From Perca fluviatilis (taxonomy: Eukaryota; Chordata; Actinopteri; Perciformes; Percidae), in the NCBI RefSeq assembly GCF_010015445.1, contig NC_053120.1:13445097-13509096 (forward strand): a stretch of 64,000 bases of DNA. The letters are read 5' to 3'. A program made the position numbers and the translations under genes. Positions 1 to 10,105 of the stretch are shown here, in pieces (position 1 is the stretch's first letter; each line of letters begins with the position of its first letter). The notes below the pieces were generated by a model. The model was not told the origin of the DNA, searched no databases, and saw only the letters and a program-made list of their open reading frames with translations.

Positions 1-120
1 GCACCGACGCTACACGATCGGCCGGCAGCGGCTTGATCTTGATTTTGAATTTTTTCCTGTGGTCCTCCTCTCCTTCCGACTCATCAGAGGAAAAGAAGTG
101 GGGCTTTTTGATGGTAGGCG
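1..120 (-). CDS. sgip1: sgip1 coding exon 6 (continues past the left edge)
   Basis: Read on the minus strand from 120 to the window edge, the frame encodes PTIKKPHFFSSDESEGEED followed by HRKKFKIKIKPLPADRVAS. This aligns with KGKHFYSSSESEEEEE and HKKFNIKIKPL of mammalian SGIP1. It is the end of the membrane phospholipid-binding region, with an acidic Ser-rich stretch before the KIKIKPL motif. The start at 120 comes from the AC acceptor of the proposed minor-class intron, where the phase-1 join gives Gly-Ala-Pro. The frame stays open upstream to about 178 and then hits TAA, so a longer exon is possible only with another acceptor, and none there is convincing. The exon is truncated by the window. 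Confidence 0.85.
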
Positions 121-678
121 GTAGTTCAGCGTCAAGGAAAGCATAGTTCCCTTTCTCAAATATTCCAGGATTTACTTGACATTTGACTTACAATATATTA
201 TAAATGCGACTCTGTGATTGTGCCCAGGCAGCCAAACTCAGGAACTACATCCCTGATTAAACTAGCCTTACTTCCTTGGTGACTGCCTTAAAATCATATG
301 GTTCTACATGTTCCGTACTTGTAATTCAAACCATTTGATAGTACACATAGTACAATACTTCCTGTCCCGTTCATGACTTCAAGACTCATTCTTCTGTAGC
401 TGCGTTATGTGCTGCACCTTTTTACCTTTGTTAATTGGATGTTTTACACTTTAATAAGAATTTGTTGCACTTTGTCATCACAGTGGCGTTTTGTGTGTAA
501 AAGGGTTAGGGTGAGCAGTATGTTAGAGGGTATGAAGTACATCCAGTGTGCACCAATTTAACAAATCCCGTACCAACAATAGAAACAATCTATTTTGGTG
601 AGCCAAAGCCCCTTTCTTTAAACTTCATGTGTTAAAATTCATTCTGTCTAATGAAACATAAATTAGTGCAGAGGATAT
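121..678 (-). other. sgip1: sgip1 AT-AC (U12-type) intron
   Basis: 558-bp intron. On the minus strand it begins ATATCCTCT (678-670), against the minor-class donor consensus ATATCCTTT. It ends TTTCCTTGAC (140-131, a match to the U12 branch site TTCCTTRAC) followed by GCTGAACTAC, AC at 122-121. The branch A lies about 11 nt from the 3' end, the usual spacing for U12 introns. An alternative AC three bases upstream keeps the same phase. No conventional GT-AG pair joins the two exons in frame. Confidence 0.75.
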
Positions 679-742
679 CTCCCTCTTCTGACTCCTCCTC
701 AGGTCTGATGCTGTAGCCCTCATCATCCACCTCAGGAGAGTT
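679..742 (-). CDS. sgip1: sgip1 coding exon 5 (NSPE..YSIRPEE block)
   Basis: Minus-strand exon of 64 nt after acceptor TGTTTCAG. It encodes NSPEVDDEGYSIRPEE followed by ESEEG, matching the NSPELDEEGYSIRPEE motif of SGIP1. No usable GT donor follows. The only GTs nearby are GTCAGA, inside the coding block, and GTTTCA. Instead the coding sequence meets ATATCCTCT at 678-670, which fits an AT-AC minor-class donor. Ending at 679 leaves one base (phase 1), matching the phase of the next exon. The donor class is inferred; the exon itself is secure. Confidence 0.87.
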
Positions 743-1186
743 CTGAAACACACAGAGTGACTCAGTATAAATCTCTTAGTTGTATGCCAATACAACGCTA
801 ACAGACAAAAAGCCGTTGGTTCAAGGCCTTGCATAAGTTAATTAAGCTACGGTTACGTACATTTTACGATACATTTTACAGAGACTTACGGTCATAACAA
901 ATGCTAGGTTCCCTGCTAAATGAAACATGACCAAATTCATATTGACAAAGTTACAATCTGGAGCTAAAATGTAAGCAATATAATGTTGCAAATTATAATA
1001 GTTAAATCCATCAACTTTTAATATTCTTTGTTCACAAATTTGTCAATAACACATTTATTTTACATGAGTATGGATCAATACTATAAGCTCATTGAATGCA
1101 TATAAAAACAAAGCAGCAGTGAGTTGGTGCCGACCAAGCTGAAGAACTGTTTAAAATCAGCATAAAATAATAATCCTATAACTTAC

Positions 1187-1249
1187 ATATCTGTCCCAGT
1201 CGATATCTTCATAGAAGCCATTAGGGGCCCCGTTGGTCTTCTTCTGAGA
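1187..1249 (-). CDS. sgip1: sgip1 coding exon 4
   Basis: Minus-strand exon of 63 nt (or 57 nt) ending GACAGATAT at the donor GTAAGT. It encodes KKTNGAPNGFYEDIDWDRY, clearly homologous to the KKSNGAPNGFYAEIDWERY block of SGIP1. The acceptor is doubled: CTCAG occurs at 1254-1250 and again six bases on at 1248-1244. Both uses stay in frame and differ by Ser-Gln, so the exon start is either 1249 or 1243. The human protein has one residue at the equivalent place. The longer form is drawn here. Confidence 0.9.
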
Positions 1250-1910
1250 CTGAGAAGAGAGAGACACCAGAGAGTGAAGGTACAGTATATTCTGCATTAC
1301 TATGCTACGACTGGATGTGTTTTTATGTTAGCTACCGTTTGGTGGAACTACACTATACTACTGAACCTTGATGCTGTGTACTCTGCAATTCATGCCATGT
1401 CAGACTGTCCGACAGTGTCCTATTTTCCTCTTACAGGCCTTAATTTGTCCTCGGTTTTCTCCACTTGGTCACTAATGATCTGATAATGATGATGATTATT
1501 GTTATTATTATCCAACATGCTGCAAATTTTCCAACAGTGCTGGATAATATTTCAAGCTTTAGGTCTCTTCATTCTACCCCAAGGGACTCAGAGGGATATC
1601 TTGTTGCCCTTTTTATTACTTTTTTGTCAAAGCCTCCTCAGAGGGCCGGCTAAGGAAACGATAGCTGAAACAGCAACACTAGCTGATGGTTGATGTCTAC
1701 AACCAGTCTAAACTCTAGACTAACTATTCTAAAAGATTAATCTACTCCAAAAAGGACTAGAGACTAAAGTTTAGTACCGATTCAGTCTCTTGGGGTCCCT
1801 GGCAAGTAAAAAGAACACAGAAAATAAATAATGAACTCACAATCACCAGACTTGATTTCCTCCAGTGGAGAATAAATGGTAATTTATAAATGATATTTTC
1901 TGTTACTTAC

Positions 1911-1935
1911 ACCGCTTTCTCTGTCTGGGGACCCC
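1911..1935 (-). CDS. sgip1: sgip1 25-nt microexon
   Basis: On the minus strand a 25-nt exon sits between acceptor TTCTCACAG and donor GTAAGT. It encodes T/GSPDRESG, residues 25-33, matching the GSPDRDG segment of mammalian SGIP1. It enters in phase 2 and leaves in phase 0, so skipping it would shift the frame; it is presumably constitutive. It is too small for ordinary ORF calling. It is recognised because it joins its neighbours in phase and because of the conserved peptide. Confidence 0.88.
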
Positions 1936-2667
1936 CTGTGAGAATTTAAAGAAGCAGAGAGAAGAAAGGAGATCATGAAAGTCGCTTAACATGTGAGCTC
2001 TTCATTTTGAAATCAAGTGCTTTGCTAATTAGTCGAGCCGTAGTATTTAAAAGATGTGTTTTACATCACGTGTCTCACGGCAGTTACAAATTGGCTAAAC
2101 ACCCCCGGAACACTATTATGCTTACAGAGATTCTGCAAGTTCTTGATCCTGCTGTACTGCTTTAATTTCAGTACATCTCTGCCATCATATGACAGAAATA
2201 ACATTAGCAGAATGCAAACAAGCAATATCACAAGCAATGGATATTTTAAGTATGCTCATTATTCTGTAGATTGATAATAACATGTCATATATGATTCATA
2301 CTTAGAGTTTAACAGATCCATTAATACAATACATACTATACCACTGTGGTTCATAATTGAGAGGTAGACTCTTGAATAGTGCATGCATGGTCAATAGAAG
2401 CAGCTGTCTTAACATTTATTTGACAAGACCTGTACTTAATACTAATCCTGTTATTGTTCTTACTTATTCTAATCCTTTCATTCTGCTTTAATGTATATGC
2501 AAGACCTGCTGTCATGTATTTTTTTTTCTTCTTAAAATAACTCAAATTCAGAGGTTTCAGCCATCGCTCTGCTCCACTACACAGCATTATCGTAAATACT
2601 TTCAGCTGTGGAACAACTAAGTGCCCTATGTTCATACAGTACTCCAGAAAAGAGGATCAGGACTTAC

Positions 2668-2731
2668 GTGGAGTCATTGTCCTTCTCTTTCTTCCGTATC
2701 CCAAAGGCCTTCCTGGTACGTTTTTTCAATC
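2668..2731 (-). CDS. sgip1: sgip1 coding exon 2 (basic N-terminal segment)
   Basis: This 64-nt minus-strand exon lies between a long T-rich tract ending CCTCCTCAG and the donor CAC/GTAAGT. With the split Gly codon it encodes residues 4-25 (GLKKRTRKAFGIRKKEKD, then NDST), nearly identical to vertebrate SGIP1. It is rich in Lys/Arg, as expected for the lipid-binding MP region that lets SGIP1 bind and deform membranes. It ends after two bases of a Thr codon (phase 2), completed by the 25-nt exon at 1935. The acceptor's pyrimidine tract reads as a long A/G run on the plus strand. Confidence 0.92.
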
Positions 2732-4549
2732 CTGAGGAGGAAAAAAAAAAAAGAAGAGGAAAAGGGCGAATTATTGCTTGACACCAAAGGCATGACTAAA
2801 AGGTAGTGTCTGTGTGGGGGGTTTAAGGGTAGGTGGGGTCAGCTGTGCTTCATCTATCATCCAGGAGATTAAAGACAGCGGTTTTTATGTATTATTGAGT
2901 GACTGGCTGCATCGCTGTGTGAAGGCAAACACTGTCTTTCAGAACTAAAAATGTGTTCATGGTCATCACAGATGGACAGCCAGCCTTGCAATCCTCAAGG
3001 CATCATTTTGCAATCAAAAAAAATCATTAGTACTGTGAAAATTAATGTGCCAAGAATTTAACAAGAATAGCTTAGAGCTGTGGAGCAGAGAGGAAGCTGT
3101 TGTAGGTCACACAGCAGATAATATACAAAACTTCAATCCATAATGCTACCAAGGCATCAGATTGACAGCTGCTCTACTGGAGCTGCTCACTGACCAACAA
3201 TACAAATGATGAGGGCGTTGTTAAAAAAGCGTGAGAGTGTGTTTTGGCCTTAAGAAAAGTTTTGGTAGATTTAAAAAAAAAAAAAAAAGTCTTAAATGCA
3301 ATGTCTGGACCTTGAAACCAACACCACATTTGATCCTGTAAGGAAAGTGGATAGTATGCACATCCAACCCCAGTTAAGTGCAGGAGAAAAGAAGCATACA
3401 AAGAAAAGTAGTCTGTCAATAGTACATGGAATTATGCAATCTCCCATTTCAGCCTTATTTGCAAAAAACTGAAAATGTAGTTTTAGCAGATATGGCTTGT
3501 GTGTTCTTGCTTTCCACAACAACTTAAGCTCAAGTTTCGCTGCACTATCGTTGGATGTACTATGGGTTGAAGTAACAACACAAATGTACAGCAAAATCAA
3601 CTCAAATGCCATTGTATTGAACTAGAGGATTACACTATAGTTCTGTTTTATGTGTTACATTTCTCTTAAAGAGCTCCGTGTTCAAATATCCAATCATGTC
3701 CTCCTTCCTTGGAGGAAGTTGAATCACAAGCCAACAAAACAAAAAACTAAAGTTTATTGCAGCTCTAATGAAGATTTAGTATGATTCATTTTATCAATTG
3801 TACTGTACCATTATGTCAAACAACAATGTCTCAAATGCCCCCTGGCTTATTCTTACCCAAGATGAAAGCCCAGTTGTCCCCCTCCATTTCTTTTCTGATA
3901 ATTCCTTGACTCTCATTCTTCCTCGTCTGGTCCTGAACTCATCACATCATCTCATGACCAACCTATCTCTTCCTCATAGCACATGCAGGTACATACTGAG
4001 CCTCAGAGCAGGAACATGATGCTGACACACACACGAGTGCACACGCACGCACGCACGCTGTATCATGATCCTGTTCTTGATCTGTGCCTGGTACACAAAT
4101 TCAACACCAGTGACTTCACTCATGAAATAAAGACAATTGTCCTTATTTCTTGTGTTTGATAAGATTTTTTACTACTCTAATATCTTTGCATCAGCATGGC
4201 TGCAGTTTAAATGGGAAATCGATCTAGAATGGCCTACTGACAATGAGTCTTACCCAGAAATACCCTCTCATTGATCCTGCTAAAATATTCCACCTTACAT
4301 CCCGTGAACAGCAATTTCCACAGCTTAAATGAAGGAAAAGAGCTCACATACATACACAGGATGAAGGCACTTTCACAAATACAAAGGCTTGTCCCATGAA
4401 AGGTAGCAACACATGTCCCAGCAGACACGCACACACCTCAAGAAACAGAGCTTTATGATACACTATACTGTAGGTAATCAGCTGTAAGGGAAAGTCATTG
4501 GAGAAAAAAAAAAATGAACTGTGAGATGTATATATACAAAAAAAATCAG

Positions 4550-4550
<1 letters not shown>

Positions 4551-4589
<39 letters not shown>
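4551..4589. repeat. (TA)n microsatellite
   Basis: Pure TA dinucleotide run of about 39 bases in sgip1 intron 1. It produces a spurious Tyr-Ile ORF. Confidence 0.95.
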
Positions 4590-4591
<2 letters not shown>

Positions 4592-5710
4592 CTGAGTATA
4601 TTTTAAGAACAATTCTTTAGTAGGGAAAGTGCTGAATCTATCTACTGTTTGTGTGGGTGCTTGTGAGTATGTTTGTGTTGTTTGGTCATTCTGTTGTATT
4701 TTACACATACAAAGAAAATGTGCACACCTCCTTCCCATAACTGAGATCCCCCCAAAAAAAAGTAGTCAAGATTTTATTTCTGTGAAGCCAGACAAAAGCT
4801 TTTTTCTTTCCTTCTGTGGCTCAACAGGTTCCCTATACTGATCTTGGTGAGGCGTCTGTTGGAGCTCTCAGTACGAGGACGCAATGTGCTCTCTCGGCCT
4901 GTAGCTTAATAGAGGAAGGAAGCTTTACATTTTTACTGTTCAGCAAAGCCAAACTTCAGTTTCAGCTTTCTTTTCCCTCTCAACTGCTGCTTCAATTCTC
5001 ATGTTTACTTATTTATTTTAATACCATTCAGAAGCACACTCTTTTCCTTGTCGTGTTGATTCGCTGTCAAAATCTGGTTGTGTATAATTATCTTGCCATG
5101 ATACTGCCAGCTGGGGAGGCCTGCTTTTCTTCACCTTTTTAAAGCAACTTGCACCATGCTGGCATGTTCTTGCATACCAACTTGAAGACATTTTTTAAGA
5201 TTCTGAGTCTTGTCTGAGTTTAAACTGCACTTTTGTTTTCAGCAGACTGTACTGTATTTAATATAATTTGTCAGAAGCACATTTATGTATGCTGCCAGCT
5301 TGTCTCAGGCTTAAGTTGATGTATTCAATAAATATATTTCCAGCCCCTTTATTAGCCTCTCTTGTTCTTTTTCCCCCTTTAGGTCTGTTTCCCCTTCCTG
5401 TAAATCCAGCATTGTCCCCAAGCAAGAGCTGACAGGTTTACAGCTGTGCTAATGAAAGAGTATTTTGTTCGGACGTGACAGAGTGCACATGGTAGCTGTA
5501 CCCTGGCTACTGAAAGTCTGTATGCTGCATTACATGAAATTAAAATCGGAATTATTATTTCACTTTATTTTAATGTCTTTTACCTTTTGTTACCCTTGTT
5601 TCCTTCCAACGTTTTACTTTAATTTTATTGGAATGTTGAGTATCATTTTGAGAAAATTAAAAGAAAAAAAAAACAACCACTGGTGGATTGCCAAAAGTGA
5701 TGGTGAAAAC

Positions 5711-6138
5711 TAGAAATAGACAGATTATCGGCCCATTTTCTGGCAGTTTGCAGATTATCTGTATCAGCGTTTTAATTTGCCTGATAACCGATAAAGTTAA
5801 TTAAATAAAAAGTGCGCTACGTTGGCTCCGCTACGGCTCTGTGTCTGTCCCTCTGCTTCAGTTTCACTCACCACTCAGTCTGACTTAATGTCCCGCCCAC
5901 GACACTATCTGACTTTTACTGTGTATTATGTTGAAAGTTGAAGTTTTTATTAAATAATTGCTTAAAGCATCTAAACAAAGTTTTGTGTTGGATTTTGTAA
6001 CATTCCAAAATCTTAATTTTGACTTAAAGATCTTCATTTTCACAGTATATGCATATCGGTTCCAAATATCAGTTATTGGTTTTATTAACTACTAATAATT
6101 GGTATCGGCGTTGAAAAACCAGTATCGGTCAATCCCTA
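5711..6138. mobile_element. Non-autonomous hAT MITE with perfect 8-bp TSD
   Basis: The element begins TAGAAATAGACAGAT and ends ATCGGTCAATCCCTA, imperfect inverted repeats (12 of 15). The identical octamer GTGAAAAC flanks both sides (5703-5710 and 6139-6146), the target duplication typical of hAT elements. The 428-bp interior contains TATCGG motifs near both ends and no transposase ORF. Confidence 0.88.
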
Positions 6139-7978
6139 GTGAAAACAGGCAGAAAGCAGCATACAGAGACCAGACCAACCTGCCGTCTTGCATATCTGTT
6201 CTTAAGCTTTACTCTCATAAAGTTCTTTTGGGCTATAAAGACAGGTATAACTAACACTTATGATACAATTTATAAATAACCACAATAATGTAACCTAATT
6301 CTTCAGATCATTCCAAGGCCAGAACAGATACTTTGAAATTGTATTTACACATGAGATTCAACTGACCAGCGTCAATTAAAAAAGATAATGCTATAAATTA
6401 CAGCAGGACCTAAATCTGATTGGAGGACGTTGATGTGAAAGAATACATGTATGCGTATGGCAGGGGTTAATTTACTAGAAGGAAATAACCGAGTGTGCAG
6501 TAACCCACTGTTAAATGACTTAATGGCTTCCGTGCAGAGGGATGCTAGCACAAGTGCTAACGTAATTAGTGGTCTCTTCTCAAGACACAGTAATGTAATT
6601 CTAGGAAAGCCAAAGGACATGAAGCCAAACAGGACAGGACACTGCCAATGCCAAACCTAAAAAAAACTATATGACAACCGAAGAGCAACAGTACGCTGAC
6701 CAGAGTTAAGACATTCAATCGTTTTGCTCTGGAGAGCACCTACAGAAAAACCAAGTCTACCTACTATCCTTTTGCTAGTGTGGGACTTTATTTCTAGGGA
6801 ATTATTTCCAAAATAATGTTTATTTGGTCTCTGAAAAGAGTTTAGAATATAAGGTTCAGGATAATCTTGGAGGGGTGGGAAGCTAACTTTAGAAAGGGTC
6901 CCAAGAAGTGAAAACAAACTCACAACAGGAGGAACACAACCCAGAGCAGCACAGTGTTATTATTACTGTGAGGTCCACCCTTCAACCGACAGGAAGAGGT
7001 TGGCACTAACATTGCCTTTAATAGAAATGACCACCTTGAAACACAGCAATTATACCTTTTCTCCCATTATTAAATTGAGCGCCTGTGCACAAGAGCTCCT
7101 TCCAATCCTGAAATCAACTTAGACAGCACACCTCTAATAAAAAAGCTATCTAGAAAAAATATGACTACATCTAGGATGTGTTCGGCTTTTTTGTCCAAAT
7201 AAGTCCTTTAGTGTCCCTATATGTCTGTCTGTGTTTGGTGGTTAATTCTGTCCTTAGAGATACACTGATGAATAAAGCAGAAGTTGGTTATTTTAGTGAG
7301 ATCTCTGAAAAACCACAAACAAAATCCAACACTGCAATCACATTTATAGATTTGATTTAGGAGGTAAACTGTTCTCAGATCTCAGCTCTCATCAAGTTAA
7401 ACTTCCTGCAGCATCTTTCCAATGAATCGACTGTTTGCGGTTTTCCTTTTGGAGGAACAAGAATTGCTTTAAATCAGTCTAGTCTTAATTGTGTCCGTGC
7501 ACTGCACCTATTGTGTGATTCTGACCTCCTGTGGACTTGCATATGTCTGCTTCTGCCGAGGGTATCCGGTGCTTTAGCCTATAAGCTACATTAGCCACAA
7601 AGTCAGAGAGCTAAACTTGACACATATGCACAAAAATGCAAATAACAATAACAATGTTTATGGCTTTAAAATACTTTTTTAAGTAGAGCATTAAATTGAA
7701 TTCTTAAACTCTCATTTGCTGCTTTATTACAAGTGAACATCTAAGAAAGCTGACCACATTTCTAAATCTAATTCAGTGCCTGTATAATTTATATTTATCC
7801 CTAAAAGTGGATGAAAATATGTTACTGTTTATTATAATACTGTGTAGTATGCATGTCAGAGCATGCTCAGGTGAGATAACGGCATGAGAGAACTAAAGTG
7901 TGAAGACGGTGCGTGGGGTTGTTTTTCGTACTGAATCAAGCTGTTGACTAAGCACGAGGCGAAGCATGTGGATCCACT

Positions 7979-8200
7979 AACAGGCAGGCAGACACGTTAG
8001 CAGACAAGGAGACAAGTAATTAGTAGAACAGGACGAAGGCTGGCGGGGACATAAACAAGCAGACAGAAAGAAAAAAAAAAACATACAGGCAGGCTGTAAT
8101 AAACAGTAAGTAAACAAGGTGACAGCATGCACCGCGACAGGCAGACTGACATACAGTAGACAAACAGAGAGTTAGACAGGCATATTGCAAACAGGAGGTT
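7979..8200. repeat. Degenerate CAGACA/CAGGCA-rich tract
   Basis: Many loosely spaced copies of CAGACA, CAGGCAG and ACAAGCAGACAG on the plus strand. It looks like a decayed tetranucleotide or hexanucleotide satellite. The minus-strand Cys/Leu-rich ORF at 7997-8254 is a by-product. Confidence 0.5.
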
Positions 8201-8679
8201 TAAAAGGCTTTTTTGTTGGCGTGACTCATCCATCCTCCTGGCCCTGAGTGGCAAAAAGAAGGAGGCAGGTGAGGAGAGAAAAGCTGCTCGAGACTGGCAG
8301 ATTCACTAATAACGACCTCGCACTGCTGCCATGATGCAGAGGCAGATAAATGCTCTAATATCATGAGACACGTGTCGTGCAGCTATGTGATTGCAGCTTC
8401 CATCTTATTCCATGCACTGTTTTTGCAGACCTGCACGGAGCTGAACATTTTAAAGTCTCAACACTGAAGTGTGTTGTTAAAAGAGGCAGAGCAGAGAAGA
8501 CTGGAGATAGATGTAATTATGTGCTCAGGATGTGCTGACTAAAACCATGTGCTTCTTTTTAGTGGCTACTATGCAGCACAAGGTTTATTGTGAGTGTACA
8601 GCATGTCTGAAGATTTCATTTTGTGTAGAGAGATGTCAACTTAAATTAATAGACACAAACACAAATGGTTCAAAATTAG

Positions 8680-8835
8680 CATCATCTACTAGCCAAATGC
8701 TGGTAAAACAGGCAAGTGGCTTGTCAATTTGCTTCATTCACCAGCCAAAGAAACAATGGTAATCTATAGAGTGGCTGGTCAAATTTGAACATTCACTAGC
8801 CATTTGGCTGGTGGACGAAAAAGTAAATTTTAAAC
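8680..8835. repeat. Short repeat with TAGCCAAATGCTGG / TAGCCATTTGGCTGG motifs
   Basis: Three related motifs (around 8689, 8738 and 8797), partly inverted relative to one another, sit within 160 bp. They suggest an interspersed-element fragment. I cannot assign a family. Confidence 0.35.
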
Positions 8836-8955
8836 CCGGCAAACACAGTTTCCTAAAATGTTACACAAACAAGGCAGTGCACATACTGTAGTCTCCCACA
8901 GTTGGTCACAACATATTTCTACTGGTACAGGACGGAAGAAAGCCATTTATTCAAT

Positions 8956-8979
8956 CCCCCCACCCCCCCCCCCCCCCCA
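8956..8979. repeat. Poly-C tract
   Basis: Cytosine run broken by single A residues near 8960-8979. Confidence 0.9.
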
Positions 8980-9954
8980 CCTACAGTTTCCCTGCTGGAC
9001 TCAGGATTTAAGTCACCACTTCTCTAAACTTCCTGCCTCTAACCTAAAGATGGAGGAAGACTCTGACAGGCCAAGAGGAGAGAAGCTGTCTGTGGATATG
9101 TGCCCTCTTTCTCATTACCTGGCAGGACAAACAGAAAGCTAGGAGGGGCATGAGAAAACCTCCAGACATGGTCATCAATAGCCATCACCTTCAGCCTCAC
9201 TGTGTATGTCAGTGTGGCAGAAGAAAGACAAAGATAGGGTGTCAGCTTGCGTTTGTGCCTTTGGATGCTAAACTTAGCCCTTGACTGTATGGCCCAGGTG
9301 GCTGTACTGTGAGTGAGCTATCAAGTGTAACATTTGCAGTAACAACGTACCCAACACCTACACAAGCACACACACACATTAGGAATTGGATGGTACATGT
9401 CCGTTTTGTTGCACAGATGCACCCTTTGAAAAGAAAAAAAGAAGAGATGTATCATCGAGTGACGTCACCCACCTCTAAAGGAAAGTGGGTCAGGGCCAGA
9501 AACCATATAGCAGCATGCCGGCAGTGCAGAGATGAACAAAAGATGTTTGAGAATGCCGGGAGGGTGGTGATGCACCCATCTGTGCACTTGCTCTATTTCC
9601 ATTCTATACTGTACCTAAAATCTAATTTATTTGTTTATTTTGTTATTTATTTGACTAATTATCTAGTCTATGAAATGAAAATAGTAAAAGCGGCCATCAC
9701 ATTGTCATAAAGCCCAATCTGACATCTTCAAAGTGCTTTTTTTGCTTGACTAAGTTCTTTTTCCCCCCACAAAAATGCACAAAAAAATACACCAACTCCC
9801 AACTTCATAAATGTAAATATTTGCTGATATTCTAAGTTTATACGACAGTAAACTGAATAATTTGGGTATTTTGACCAGTTGGTTAGAAAAAAAAAAAACA
9901 GTATCTGAATGTGTCAACTCTGGCGAAGTGTTTTTGAAATATTTCACTGTTGTC

Positions 9955-10105
9955 TGATATAGACCAAGCGATTAATCAATTAATCCTGAAAATAATTGGT
10001 AGATTGATTGATAATGACAATAACTGATAGCAAGCCTAGCCGGAACCTGTGAATATATGGCATTTTTGATTGATAAACGACTTTAACTATTGATCAAATA
10101 CCGGA
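9955..10105. mobile_element. Decayed hAT-like MITE fragment
   Basis: The motifs GATTAATCAATTAATCC and AGATTGATTGATAATGAC resemble the interior of the repeat at 19098-19442. Ends and target duplication are not recognisable. Confidence 0.35.

Larger units (their letters stand above)
743..2667 (-). other. sgip1: Three short sgip1 introns
   Basis: The stretches 743-1186, 1250-1910 and 1936-2667 separate the small sgip1 exons. All three have GT-AG ends (GTAAGT donors, CAG acceptors). They are AT-rich, and I see no repeat or RNA gene in them. Confidence 0.85.

Noticed and set aside
121..178. Upstream extension of sgip1 exon 6 (frame reading GIFEKGNYAFLDAEL)
   Set aside because: The frame is open but contains the U12 branch-like TTTCCTTGAC, lacks a pyrimidine-rich AG acceptor, and reaches TAA. 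It also has no counterpart in SGIP1 as I know it.
625..834. 69-residue minus-strand ORF
   Set aside because: It is in a different frame from the sgip1 peptide in the same exon and only overlaps it.
9309..9710. 133-residue plus-strand ORF
   Set aside because: Low-complexity ends (Tyr/Leu/Phe-rich) and no family motif; probably chance.
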